Shown piece by piece: positions 1 through 8,719 of a DNA stretch of 64,000 nucleotides. The stretch spans positions 186,001-250,000 of the forward strand of contig NZ_JBBGAZ010000002.1 of assembly GCF_037478305.1 (NCBI RefSeq), written 5' to 3'. The translations under genes were made by a program, and so were the position numbers. The notes beneath the pieces are model-generated. The model ran no database searches, was not told where the DNA came from, and saw nothing but the letters and a program-made list of their open reading frames with translations. Each line of letters opens with the position of its first letter. Within the stretch, counting starts at the first letter, position 1. The DNA comes from Cognatishimia coralii. Lineage in GTDB: Bacteria > Pseudomonadota > Alphaproteobacteria > Rhodobacterales > Rhodobacteraceae.

Positions 1-517
1 CAAAGCGACCCGTATGCTGATGGAAACACTGGGTGCAGGCCTGGCGAAACTGCCAAACGATATGGTGATCTCTGGTCACACCGATGCAGTGCCATTTGCC
101 AACCAGACATCCTATGACAACTGGGATCTGAGCTCGGACCGCGCCAATGCAATGCGCCGTGTGCTGCTGCAAACTGGCGTCACGCAGGACCGGATCTCTC
201 GGGTATCTGGCCTCGCGGACACGCAGCTTTTGAACGCGGATGCACCAAAGGATCCATCCAACCGTCGCATCGAGGTTCTGCTGGCCTATCAAAAGTCAGA
301 GGTGCCAGAAGGTGCAAAGGCCATGGCAACCGAAACGATCGAAGCCACACCTGCCCCAATCGCGCAGACTCCGGTAGAGGCAGAGATGGTCAAAGAAGAA
401 ACCATGGCGATGGAAGCACCAAAGGCATCGGTGGTCGAAGAGATCCTGCCAAGCGCGCCGGAAGCGACAGTTTTGGACGAGCAAGTCTTTGAAAACCTGC
501 GCAGTGCTCTTCGCTAA
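1..517 (+). CDS. motB: MotB-type flagellar motor protein, C-terminal part (5' end outside window)
   Basis: Partial gene, open to the left edge. The visible 171 residues begin inside an OmpA-like peptidoglycan-binding domain: an ISGHTDAVPF segment, an LSSDRANAMRR helix and an SNRRIEVLL strand, the pattern shared by MotB and other OmpA-C proteins. MotB anchors the flagellar stator to peptidoglycan around MotA. After the domain comes a low-complexity Glu/Ala/Pro tail of about 70 residues, longer than in enteric MotB. MotA lies 1.4 kb downstream on the same strand, which supports MotB over a general OmpA-family lipoprotein; the N-terminal membrane segment that would settle it is not visible. A strong hairpin follows the stop. 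Confidence 0.8.
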   Translation, partial: KATRMLMETLGAGLAKLPNDMVISGHTDAVPFANQTSYDNWDLSSDRANAMRRVLLQTGVTQDRISRVSGLADTQLLNADAPKDPSNRRIEVLLAYQKSEVPEGAKAMATETIEATPAPIAQTPVEAEMVKEETMAMEAPKASVVEEILPSAPEATVLDEQVFENLRSALR

Positions 518-537
518 GACCTGAGAAAATCTTATTT

Positions 538-568
538 AAACCGCCCGCGATCCCGTCGCGGGCGGTTT
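538..568. terminator. Bidirectional rho-independent terminator
   Basis: Perfect 10-bp GC stem (CCGCCCGCGA at 541-550 with TCGCGGGCGG at 556-565) around a 5-base loop, flanked by AAA on the left and TTT on the right. It serves the rightward motB gene and the leftward gene ending at 573. Confidence 0.85.
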
Positions 569-572
569 GCTT

Positions 573-1727
573 TTAGAGGTTACCGGTAAAACTCTGCCAA
601 TCGATCGGTGTTTCCACCGCCACCGGCTCGGGAGGAGCACCCAACGGGCTGTTGAGAACCAGATAAATCCCGGCAATCGTCAGGGCGGTTAACCCCACAA
701 GACGCAGCGCCGCCCAGCGCTTACGTACCTTGAGAGGTTTGGGCGTAGCTTTCTTGGAACTGGCCTTGGCCTGGACAACAGGTTGTTGACCCAAGGTGGC
801 ATAGACATAGTCGTCTTGAACAAAGACCTCGGCCGCCTCCACCTTGCCGCCAAGAGCTTGCAGCAATGCAGAGGGCACTGCGTGTGGCAGCAGATTGATC
901 TCTTCCGGAACTGTCGTTTCACCCAGCTGCAGCGCCAGGAGTTTACGGTCGTCACGCAAGAAGACTTGCTGCGCGTCTCGTACTGTTATCTTTGGGCCAA
1001 CGCCCGATTTCGCCGTGATTGTGATGCCACCCGCTGGCGTTGCCTTTAGGACAAAATCTTTCGGCTCGGTATCAAGGGCCGAGAGATGCGCGGCGGATTT
1101 GAAACCAAAGGTTGGAGCCTTGGGGGCTTTTCTGCCAGTGCCACCTTCTAAGCGTTGCGCCTCGCGTTTGAGATCAAAGTGCAGGTTGCGAATTGGCTTG
1201 TTGGATGAGGCTGATTTGCGCCGCGTTGAAAAGGTGAGTTCGGGCGGATCAACAGGTACAAGTTCCGCATCCTCGATGACACTGTTCGCAGCTGATGGAT
1301 GTGCGGCTTCGCGCCCCATGAAGTTCACCGGGTCCAGTCCCTCTTCGCGGGCGTAGGCGAAGTTTACGGAATAGTCCAAAGCCTCTTCGGTTAACTCGAG
1401 ATTGTCGGACAAAAGATTAGCCAGTGCGCGCTCTTCCGAATATTTCATCGGATGAGTCGCAAAACCTGCAACCTTAGGATGAATGGAAATCTCTGACGCG
1501 CGCAGACCGAAATGGTCTTTCAGCCGGTCCGGAAAGCCGAGACTTTCATCCTGATGAAATAACATAAGCTGACAATCGCCGCTTGGCATAAGACATACGC
1601 CAAGACGCATATCCACCGGCCAGGCGCGGTGAATGAGACGCATATCCTCTGCGTCCAATAAGACTGACATGATCTGCTCGGGCCGTGACATCTCTGGATC
1701 CTCTCCAAAGGCCATGATTATTTTCAC
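573..1727 (-). CDS. Hypothetical single-pass membrane protein in the motility locus
   Basis: 384-residue protein of no family I recognise. The N-terminal 130 residues look globular; the middle (about 135-215) is basic and low-complexity; residues about 215-310 form a second compact region; one hydrophobic helix near the C-terminus (LRLVGLTALTIAGIYLVL, about residues 342-359) is preceded by a Lys/Arg-rich stretch and followed by a short Pro-rich tail. This suggests a tail-anchored inner-membrane protein with most of its mass in the cytoplasm. The start is uncertain: GTG at 1727, or ATG four codons later at 1715. It lies between motB and motA on the opposite strand, so a role in motor or flagellar function is inferred from position only. 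Confidence 0.6.
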   Translation of the reverse strand: MKIIMAFGEDPEMSRPEQIMSVLLDAEDMRLIHRAWPVDMRLGVCLMPSGDCQLMLFHQDESLGFPDRLKDHFGLRASEISIHPKVAGFATHPMKYSEERALANLLSDNLELTEEALDYSVNFAYAREEGLDPVNFMGREAAHPSAANSVIEDAELVPVDPPELTFSTRRKSASSNKPIRNLHFDLKREAQRLEGGTGRKAPKAPTFGFKSAAHLSALDTEPKDFVLKATPAGGITITAKSGVGPKITVRDAQQVFLRDDRKLLALQLGETTVPEEINLLPHAVPSALLQALGGKVEAAEVFVQDDYVYATLGQQPVVQAKASSKKATPKPLKVRKRWAALRLVGLTALTIAGIYLVLNSPLGAPPEPVAVETPIDWQSFTGNL

Positions 1728-1884
1728 TATTCTTTAACCTACACGCTATGATTGTCAATTATTCTTGCCAATCCTTCACGAAATACCGTTTTATTCCTTG
1801 CTGGTTACGGGGTGGATGTGCGAGAATCTGTTAAAAATAGAGCAGTCGGGCAACAATAAGCCCCCCAAATACAGCGACCTGAAA

Positions 1885-2751
1885 ATGAACATCATTATCG
1901 GATTTATCCTTGTTATCGCCCTCGTCTTTGGTGGCTTCCTGCTGTCAGGCGGGGAAATGGGCCCCATCCTTCATGCCCTTCCCTACGAGGGCATGATGAT
2001 CGGCGGCGCGTCCCTCGGGGCCTATGTGGCCGCGAACTCTTTTGGCGATGTGATCGGCACCTTTAAGGCGGTCTTCAAATCGCTGAAGGGGCCCAAGTGG
2101 AAGCAGAGCGACTATATCGATCTGTTGAACCTTATGTATGGCCTGACCAAGATCTATCAGCGTGACGGCGTTTTGGCGCTGGATGAGCACATCGAAAACC
2201 CACATGACAGCGCGATCTTTTCGCAATTCCCGCGGATCCAGCATGACCACCATGCGATTGATCTGATCACCGATAGCTTCCGCATGCTGGCGCTGCAGTT
2301 TGACGACCCGTTCCAGACCGAGGACGTGATCAACAAAAAGCTCAAGAAGCATCACCACGAGGTGTTAGTCCCGGCCCATGGGCTTCAGACTGTGGCCGAC
2401 GGCCTCCCGGCGATCGGGATTGTTGCGGCGGTTTTGGGTGTTATCAAAACTATGGGTTCGATCGACAAACCCCCTGCGGTTCTGGGTGAGATGATCGGTG
2501 GTGCGCTTGTGGGTACCTTCCTTGGGGTTTTCTTGGCGTACTGTTTCGTGGCCCCTCTATCCGGTCGTCTGACTGCTATCGAAGAACAGGACGGCGCGTT
2601 TTATAACGTGATCCGCGATATCTTTGTGGCGATCCTGCATGACCACAGCCCGACCATCTGCGTTGAAATCGGCCGCGGCAATATCCCGACCATCCTGCAG
2701 CCAAGCTTCTATGAGATGGAAGAAGCCCGCACCGATCTGGCCGAAGCCTAA
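1885..2751 (+). CDS. motA: Flagellar motor stator protein MotA
   Basis: Inner-membrane proton-channel subunit of the flagellar stator, partner of MotB. From the ATG at 1885 it is 288 residues, the usual MotA length; the open frame extends about 40 codons further upstream but that part is not MotA-like. Visible features: an N-terminal membrane segment (IIIGFILVIALVFGGFLLSGG), a second hydrophobic stretch at the PYEGMMIGGASLGAYVA region, a large charged cytoplasmic loop, then two membrane segments containing LQTVADGLPAIGIVAAVLGV and IGGALVGTFLGVFLAYCF. The DGLPAIGIVAAVLGVI region is the conserved MotA signature. The next gene starts 3 bases after the stop, so the two are probably co-transcribed. 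Confidence 0.93.
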   Translation: MNIIIGFILVIALVFGGFLLSGGEMGPILHALPYEGMMIGGASLGAYVAANSFGDVIGTFKAVFKSLKGPKWKQSDYIDLLNLMYGLTKIYQRDGVLALDEHIENPHDSAIFSQFPRIQHDHHAIDLITDSFRMLALQFDDPFQTEDVINKKLKKHHHEVLVPAHGLQTVADGLPAIGIVAAVLGVIKTMGSIDKPPAVLGEMIGGALVGTFLGVFLAYCFVAPLSGRLTAIEEQDGAFYNVIRDIFVAILHDHSPTICVEIGRGNIPTILQPSFYEMEEARTDLAEA

Positions 2752-2754
2752 TCC

Positions 2755-3192
2755 ATGGACCGCGCCCGTCGGATCAAAGCTCTGACAACCCTGCAAAGGA
2801 TCAAAGAGCATGAGCTGGACGAGCAAGCCGCCAAGATGGGTGTGATCCGCGCGGCGCAAGGCAATCTGCAACGCGAATTGGATTCGCTGACCCATCGTCT
2901 GGAAACAGAGACCCAGATCACCTCACCAGAAGCGGCGCCTTTTCTTGCAGGGTTTTTGCAAGCCGTGCAGCAAAGGCGCGAGTTCATTGACCGAGAAATG
3001 GTGAAACTCGACGAAAAAGCCGCCCAGATCGAGGGGCGGCTTTTTGAAACTTATGCCGAAGTGCGCACGAACGAGAACGTTCTGGACAAGTCCCTCTATG
3101 AAAAGAGGCGAGAAGAGGATCTTGCAGAATCCAATGCGCTCGAAGAGGTCGCCCGCAACCGGTATATGCGGCAGATGGGCGGATCGTCTTAG
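2755..3192 (+). CDS. FliJ-like coiled-coil protein
   Basis: 145-residue, highly charged, almost wholly helical protein with heptad-like spacing across about residues 10-125 and no hydrophobic segment. Length, coiled-coil nature and position directly behind motA suggest a FliJ-type flagellar export chaperone or stalk protein, but sequence similarity to FliJ is weak by eye. Its stop (TAG at 3190-3192) overlaps the stop of the convergent receiver gene (3189-3191 on the other strand), so the two genes share a TTAG quadruplet. Confidence 0.6.
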   Translation: MDRARRIKALTTLQRIKEHELDEQAAKMGVIRAAQGNLQRELDSLTHRLETETQITSPEAAPFLAGFLQAVQQRREFIDREMVKLDEKAAQIEGRLFETYAEVRTNENVLDKSLYEKRREEDLAESNALEEVARNRYMRQMGGSS

Positions 3193-3587
3193 GCGGCTGC
3201 GGCGGAAAGACCTTTGTCCCACATGGCACGGATCTGCGTAGCCAGAGTGGTTGGATCAAACGGCTTGGAAATCAGACCCAGTTCCAACGGACCAATCAAA
3301 GACCCTTTTTCAGATTCACTGACTTTCGCAGTCATGTAGATCGCTGGGATGTTCTCAAAGCCTGGCATCTTGCGGATCGCTTCCAGAGTTTCTGGACCCG
3401 TCAGCTCTGGCATCTGAACGTCGATTAGGATCATGTCAGGCGCAAAGCCCTGAACGATGTCCAGAGCAACAGTGCCAAGCTCGGCCTGTGCAACTTCGAA
3501 ACCGCCGATAAGTTCAAGAGCCATATGCGCGATCTCGCGAATATCGGCCTCGTCTTCGACGTGGAGGATTTTGTTTAGTTCACCCAT
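3189..3587 (-). CDS. Single-domain response regulator (CheY-like receiver)
   Basis: 132-residue stand-alone receiver. The acidic pocket E11/D12, phospho-acceptor D56 (in MILIDVQMP), T86 (in YMTAK) and K108 (in ISKPF) are all present, so it should be phosphorylatable. There is no output domain, so it acts by protein contact or as a phosphate shuttle. It is the last gene of a leftward cluster, 29 bases after a large hybrid-like kinase that appears to lack a working receiver of its own. It may therefore be that kinase's detached receiver. A motor-switch or CheY-type role is also possible given motA next door. Confidence 0.88.
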   Translation of the reverse strand: MGELNKILHVEDEADIREIAHMALELIGGFEVAQAELGTVALDIVQGFAPDMILIDVQMPELTGPETLEAIRKMPGFENIPAIYMTAKVSESEKGSLIGPLELGLISKPFDPTTLATQIRAMWDKGLSAAAA

Positions 3588-3616
3588 GGTTTGCCTCTTT
3601 TCTCTTAGGGTTCGGA

Positions 3617-6600
3617 CTAGCCGCGCGACCTGCGCCGCGATTTGCCTCGTCCTGCTGGGTTGGACCTTGTAAATTTCGATACGACCCCACGCTCTGCTTC
3701 TGGCGCTTCGGTCTGGGATACGACCAGAACGACAGGAACCGACGCAGGCAGTTTGCCTCCGACGACGGGAATCACTGTCATACAGTTTGCCAATCCCAAT
3801 GTGTCAAAATGAAGGACAGCGTCGAATTTTTCCATTCCGGCCAGCGCAAGTGCCTGTTGGACATCAGTCACCGAGGACATATTGATCTCTTCTGCATCCA
3901 AAATGGGCAGATCGCTGGACGCCACGGCCATCAGGTCAAACTTGAGATCCTCTTTGTCGCTTAGTTCAGGAAGGGTCGACAGCCAGTTGGTGTAGAGGTT
4001 CGCGCGCACGCCGTTCAGCATCAAAGCGTCGGTCAGGTTCTCGTCCACTGCCTTCGCCTGAATGACGGACACTGGGATGTTGGCCAGCTGATTGCGTTCG
4101 GTAAGACCCGCGATAAGGTTGCGGCCCTGATCGCTCAGCCAGTTGAAGACTGTAGACTGACCGACCACGCCCTTGCCGCTTACAATCTGCGCGACCGAGA
4201 CGCTTCCAGATTCAATATCGACGTCAAAGCCACCAGAGCGCAATTGCACAAGCAGGTTCTGAATAGAGCTCTGACCTTCAAAGACTTCACCTTCTTCTCC
4301 GATTTGTTCCGCATTCATGCCCACTTGCGAGAAATGGGTGACCTCCATGGAGTCGTAGTTGATCGCGACGGTGCTTTGCGCACTTCGCTTCTCGCCATCA
4401 GCGGCACCTTCAGAGCGCGCAATGGCTTCGGCTTCTTCAGCGGCTTTGTTGGCCTCTTCAAGCGAAACAACTTCTTCGCCAATCAAGCGTGGCAGATCGA
4501 TGAAGAACTCAGATCCCGTACCTTCTTCGGAGGCAAAGAAGATCCGGCCATTGTGACCTTCAGTGATCGCCTTGGCGACCGCGAGGCCGAGACCAGTGCC
4601 TCCTGCTGCGCGTGTATCGCCCATGTCGGCTTGCGTGAACTTGTCAAAGATCGTGCTGCGCGCGGCCGTAGGAATACCGCACCCAAAGTCACGCACAGAC
4701 ACGCGAAGGCGTCCGCGGTGTACAAGCAGCGAGACGATTACTTCGCTTGCGTCGTCGGAGAATTTAACAGCGTTGTCGACCACATGCTCGAGCATCTGAA
4801 CCAGTCGGGTTCTTTCGCCGAGGGTGAACATGCCCTCTTCATCCTCGACAAGATTGTAGCGCACGTTGACCGAGCGTTTTTCGCCCTTCATCTTGTTCGC
4901 CTCTACGACCTCTTCGACAACTTCCGCCAGATCAACCTGCTCCAGAGCGAACTCCATCGAGCCCTCGGTCATCTTTTCGATGTCCAGCATGTCATTGATC
5001 AGGGTCACCAGCTTGTCGCAGTTGTTAGACGCCATCGAGACCATCTTGTTCATCTGCTCGGGCATCTCGCCAATTGCGCCGGACAGCGCCAGACCAAGGG
5101 CACCCTTCATAGAGGTCAGAGGTGTGCGCAGCTCGTGGCTGACGGTGGCAACAAAGTCGTTCTTGGCTTTTTCGGCCACCTTGCGCGCGGTGATATCGCG
5201 ATACATCGAGATGAAACGCGGCTCGTCGTTCTCTGGTTCGACGTATTCAAGACTGATCTCATAGGGCGTGCCATTCTGCGCGGTCACTTCCCACGTCATC
5301 CGGCGCTGTGGACCTTCCTGCAGCGCCTGACAGCGCATCTTGAGGCTGCGCATATCGTCGTCAGTGATGAAATGAGACACCTTACGCTCGCGCCAAGTAT
5401 CGATATTGGCGCGACGTCCGACGAACATTTCGTCGGCGGCTTTGTTGCAATACAGCAGGTCATAGTTTTCCGGACGGAAGACGATCACCTGATCCTCGAT
5501 CAGCTCTAGTGAATCGTTAAAGGTGGCTTCCGAGATGCCCTTGCGGGTCTGAGTCATATCAGTCGCGACAACGGCAATTTCGCTCAGCTCTTCCTCGGCA
5601 CCCGAGACCGGAATGATCGTACATTGCGCCCAGGCAATCGAGCCATCATCCTTATAGACCTTCATCGGCCCATCCCATGGCTGCCCAGCGCGCATCGAGG
5701 ACATAACATCATTCTGCAGGATCATCTGTTCATGTTCCGGCAGGATATCCATCAGTTGCGTGCCGATCAGATCCTCGGCCAAGCGCTCAGTTGTATCACA
5801 GAAGTTCGAGTTGGCGTGGGTGATGCGTCCACGCGTATCCATCATCAGGAACACAGTATGTTCTTCGACGGCGCTCCGATAAAAGACCTTGGATCTCATC
5901 TCGGACTGCAGAACGTTCTTGTTGATCTCGACCATCAGCATGTTGCGGCGCAACTGGAAGACCAGGAAGACCAAAGACGCAAGGATCGCGCTGACGAAGG
6001 CCAGGATATAGAAGCGATAGTTCTGATAGATCCGCCCTGCGGCCTGCAGCACATAGTTTTCATAGGGCCGAACACGCAATGAAATCAAAAGGTCATGCAC
6101 CTTTTGATAGTTTCGAGGCGCTTGCCAGACCGCGCCCGCGGCGGCCAAAGATTCCGCCGAATCCGGCTCTACGTTCAACAGAACGTTGATGACATGCGCC
6201 AGCGTCGTTTCGTCGATATTCGGCATCGCAGATAGGAGCCATTCCGGATAGAGCTCGGTCGACGACATAAAGGGATAGCCCTGATGCAAGATCGGCTCCA
6301 TCGGCGCAAAATCGTCGATATCGATGACGCCGCCACGATGCAGGGATTCAAGCACTCCAGCGCGCACGACACCGGCGTCAACTAGGCCGGTTTGCACTGC
6401 GTAAACCACTTCGCGTTCGTTACCGTCCGCGAAGATCAGTTCACTGAACGTACGATCAGGCTCCAGACGCCGCCGCCGGAATTCTTGTTCCGCAAGCCAC
6501 CAGCCAGAGAAATCATCTTGACCAACAGCCATCACGCGACGGCCGCGCAATTGCGACAAACTGCGATAGGGGCTGTCTTGGTTGGTGAAGATAACCGACC

Positions 6601-7075
6601 CAATTTCACCATAGGTGCGGTCGTCCCACATGCGGGCGCGCGACAGCACAGCGCGCGCGCCATGCTCTACTTCAGCGGAAACAAAGAAGGCTGGGTTGCT
6701 CAGAATAAAGTCCAGCTCGCCGCTTTCGACGGCACGCCTCAGCGATGGGAGCGTGTGCGGCTTTAGGACGAACCGTACCGGCATTTCGACGATATCAGCT
6801 TCGCGGTTCAACAGATCGACCGTGGGCCGCCAGGCTTCGATTGCGCGCGTCACGCCCTCGGTGGTCAAAACTCCGACGGTCAGAATACGGCGTTCTACAA
6901 GATCCGTCTGCCCACTGAACACAGGCTGCTCATTTTGCGCCGAGGTAAACGGCGCAGACAACAGCAGATAAGCTGTGGCTATCAGTATGATTAGAAAGTG
7001 CCGGTGTCCGTTGGCTTCAAGCCGAGGGATCACGGTTGCTTTATGCGGCCCCATCCAAACTTTGCTCCATCTCAT
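3617..7075 (-). CDS. Sensor histidine kinase with PhnD/TtrS-like periplasmic domain, two PAS domains and a receiver-like C-terminus
   Basis: 1152-residue membrane kinase. Order: basic N-terminus and signal/membrane helix (28-42); periplasmic-binding-like domain (about 63-320) opening RILTVGVL, like the phosphonate-binding-like sensor domain of TtrS; second membrane helix (355-375); PAS (about 398-510); PAS (about 520-632); HisKA with phospho-acceptor H647 in VSHELRTPL; HATPase with N768, DFGCG (797-801) and GGTGLGLA (825-832). An acidic linker (870-930) leads to about 220 residues with the alternating pattern of receiver domains but without an obvious D-D-K set. The start at 7075 overlaps the Hpt gene by 35 bases; an in-frame ATG at 7054 follows a GGAG and is an alternative. 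Hpt upstream and a receiver downstream suggest a multistep phosphorelay. The ligand is unknown. Confidence 0.88.
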   Translation of the reverse strand: MRWSKVWMGPHKATVIPRLEANGHRHFLIILIATAYLLLSAPFTSAQNEQPVFSGQTDLVERRILTVGVLTTEGVTRAIEAWRPTVDLLNREADIVEMPVRFVLKPHTLPSLRRAVESGELDFILSNPAFFVSAEVEHGARAVLSRARMWDDRTYGEIGSVIFTNQDSPYRSLSQLRGRRVMAVGQDDFSGWWLAEQEFRRRRLEPDRTFSELIFADGNEREVVYAVQTGLVDAGVVRAGVLESLHRGGVIDIDDFAPMEPILHQGYPFMSSTELYPEWLLSAMPNIDETTLAHVINVLLNVEPDSAESLAAAGAVWQAPRNYQKVHDLLISLRVRPYENYVLQAAGRIYQNYRFYILAFVSAILASLVFLVFQLRRNMLMVEINKNVLQSEMRSKVFYRSAVEEHTVFLMMDTRGRITHANSNFCDTTERLAEDLIGTQLMDILPEHEQMILQNDVMSSMRAGQPWDGPMKVYKDDGSIAWAQCTIIPVSGAEEELSEIAVVATDMTQTRKGISEATFNDSLELIEDQVIVFRPENYDLLYCNKAADEMFVGRRANIDTWRERKVSHFITDDDMRSLKMRCQALQEGPQRRMTWEVTAQNGTPYEISLEYVEPENDEPRFISMYRDITARKVAEKAKNDFVATVSHELRTPLTSMKGALGLALSGAIGEMPEQMNKMVSMASNNCDKLVTLINDMLDIEKMTEGSMEFALEQVDLAEVVEEVVEANKMKGEKRSVNVRYNLVEDEEGMFTLGERTRLVQMLEHVVDNAVKFSDDASEVIVSLLVHRGRLRVSVRDFGCGIPTAARSTIFDKFTQADMGDTRAAGGTGLGLAVAKAITEGHNGRIFFASEEGTGSEFFIDLPRLIGEEVVSLEEANKAAEEAEAIARSEGAADGEKRSAQSTVAINYDSMEVTHFSQVGMNAEQIGEEGEVFEGQSSIQNLLVQLRSGGFDVDIESGSVSVAQIVSGKGVVGQSTVFNWLSDQGRNLIAGLTERNQLANIPVSVIQAKAVDENLTDALMLNGVRANLYTNWLSTLPELSDKEDLKFDLMAVASSDLPILDAEEINMSSVTDVQQALALAGMEKFDAVLHFDTLGLANCMTVIPVVGGKLPASVPVVLVVSQTEAPEAERGVVSKFTRSNPAGRGKSRRRSRG

Positions 7076-7418
7076 CCATCAGCGTGTTGAGGAGCTCGTC
7101 GACAAAGTCGGTGTTGAGGGGGCGTGGTCCGGCGACCAGGGAATCAATATGCTGCTCTAGCTGAGCTGCCAATGCGCCCATGCGGGGAAACCCCACACTT
7201 CCGCAAATTCCGTGAAGCTTGTGTGCTTCGGCCCGAATATCCAAGCAGGCAGATTCTTCTGTCTCTGGATTTTCCAAACGTTCCAGGAGCGCGCAAAACT
7301 CTTCGATCCGCCCATCGATTGAGCTGATGAATCGTTCGCGAATTTTTGCCAAACCGGCCTGTAAGATGGCCGACTTGTCGGCCTCTGTACCTTGCATCAT
7401 GGCACTGCTCTCATCCAC
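7041..7418 (-). CDS. Histidine phosphotransfer (Hpt) domain protein
   Basis: 125-residue helical protein with the Hpt signature AHKLHGICGSVGF; the phosphorylatable histidine is H66. It relays phosphate between receiver and histidine-kinase modules in the cytoplasm. It lies directly before, and overlaps, the large sensor kinase gene, and shares the direction of the REC-GGDEF-like regulator 207 bases upstream, so it probably belongs to the same phosphorelay. A perfect TTAA-N7-TTAA element lies 95 bases before the start. Confidence 0.85.
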   Translation of the reverse strand: MDESSAMMQGTEADKSAILQAGLAKIRERFISSIDGRIEEFCALLERLENPETEESACLDIRAEAHKLHGICGSVGFPRMGALAAQLEQHIDSLVAGPRPLNTDFVDELLNTLMDEMEQSLDGAA

Positions 7419-7512
7419 ATTTTACCTCAACGCTCTTCTGGCGCTGATTGTTTATTATGCTTCTTATATACCACGAAATGATCATCACCTGTGAAAAAAA
7501 CGGCTTGTTTTC

Positions 7513-7527
7513 TTAAAGGACCGTTAA
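7513..7527 (-). promoter_or_regulatory. CtrA-type binding site upstream of the Hpt/kinase genes
   Basis: Perfect TTAA-N7-TTAA (7513-7516 and 7524-7527), the full-site form recognised by the alphaproteobacterial cell-cycle and motility regulator CtrA. It lies 95-109 bases upstream of the Hpt start in the only sizeable gap of the cluster and at the centre of an inverted repeat (TGTTTTCTT at 7506-7514, AAGAAAACA at 7527-7535). Assignment rests on the motif alone. Confidence 0.6.
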
Positions 7528-7625
7528 AGAAAACAGGGGTTTATGACATTTTTCGCGGTTTTTGCTTTGGAGATCACAGGCCGAGGTCCACGCCCGGCCT
7601 TTTGTCATAGCTTGAAAAAAGGCGC

Positions 7626-8570
7626 TTAGGCCGCGAAGGCTGCACGACCGGAGCCGCCTGCTTCTTTAAGTTTTTCGACCGCACGATCCAGGAACCGCAG
7701 GTCGCCGCGCTTCTCGAACAGCTTAGGCGCCGCCGCATCGCCAATGATGGCAGAGAAGCCGGTCTGTACCTCTTCGCAATAGACCAGATCAGGGTCGTTC
7801 AGCATCATGACGAACTCATCATGCATCGCATCTGCGGACGGCAGTTTTGCTTTCGCACCCACACAGACGAAGGTGCCGCCGCCAAGATAGCTGAGGAAGG
7901 CTTGCGCCCCGACAAGGCAATCCGAAATGACTTCGGCGATGTCAGTGACAACATACGTGAATTCTTCGGTGCTGGATCCTGCGTGCACGGCTTCCAGTTC
8001 AGGGATCTGCAGGGCAAAGGCGCCCATGGCGAATTGCTTCTGTTCCAGCATCAGCATGACATAGTTGTCGAGCGCCGCACTTTTCACAACGCCGCGTACG
8101 TCTTTGATCGTGACCGGATCGCGGAACGGAGCTTTCGGGGCCGCTGCCGCTGCCGCAGGGGCTGCCGCCTGAGCTGTTGCTGCCTTGCGCGCTTCTTGCT
8201 GAAGACGATCCGCGAGACGAATACGGGTCATCAGTTCAGTCGTGTCGAAGGGCTTGGTCACATAATCCGTCGCGCCCGCCATGAAGGCACGGTCGACATA
8301 TTCTTTGTTGTTCATCGCGGTGATCATGATCACCGGAGAGTTCTTGTACTGCTCCATCTGGCGCACTTGCTGACAGAGCTCGGTGCCGTCCATGCCTGGC
8401 ATTTGGATATCGAACATAAACCCATCAAACGGCTGCGGCGCGGCTGCGATCTTGCGCAGGGCGTCCTCGCCGCAATCGGCCATGGTCACATCCGTGTAGC
8501 CATGCGCTTCGAGTGTTGCACCCAGAATTTCGCGGATCAGTTCGTCATCATCGACGGCCAGAATTTTCAT
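7626..8570 (-). CDS. Response regulator with degenerate GGDEF output domain
   Basis: 314 residues from the ATG at 8570, which follows a good GGAGACG ribosome site; an ATG eight codons further upstream is less likely. Receiver domain 1-120 with acidic D7-D9, phospho-acceptor D54 (FDIQMPGMDG), T84 and K107 (TKPF). An Ala/Pro linker (130-147) leads to a domain whose layout matches GGDEF, but the signature reads LGGGTF at 229-234 (GGGTF in place of GGDEF) and the upstream metal-binding Asp region is also changed. It should therefore not make c-di-GMP. It may instead bind GTP or c-di-GMP or act as a docking module. It is the first gene of the leftward phosphorelay cluster, behind a CtrA-type site. 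Confidence 0.8.
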   Translation of the reverse strand: MKILAVDDDELIREILGATLEAHGYTDVTMADCGEDALRKIAAAPQPFDGFMFDIQMPGMDGTELCQQVRQMEQYKNSPVIMITAMNNKEYVDRAFMAGATDYVTKPFDTTELMTRIRLADRLQQEARKAATAQAAAPAAAAAAPKAPFRDPVTIKDVRGVVKSAALDNYVMLMLEQKQFAMGAFALQIPELEAVHAGSSTEEFTYVVTDIAEVISDCLVGAQAFLSYLGGGTFVCVGAKAKLPSADAMHDEFVMMLNDPDLVYCEEVQTGFSAIIGDAAAPKLFEKRGDLRFLDRAVEKLKEAGGSGRAAFAA

Positions 8571-8719
8571 ATTCGTCTCCGTTCGCTCACCCACGGGCCC
8601 GGTCGCTTCTGCAATGGAATTCGCCTGTAGGACTGCTGTCGTTTCCGACCACTATATACGGGAGAATATGGCGCAATTGGGGCGTATACTCGGATTTGGT
8701 GAAAATATTTCCTGTTTCG

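Noticed and set aside
4244..5509. 421-codon rightward open frame
   Set aside because: Antisense to the sensor kinase, whose domains run unbroken; a shadow of its codon bias.
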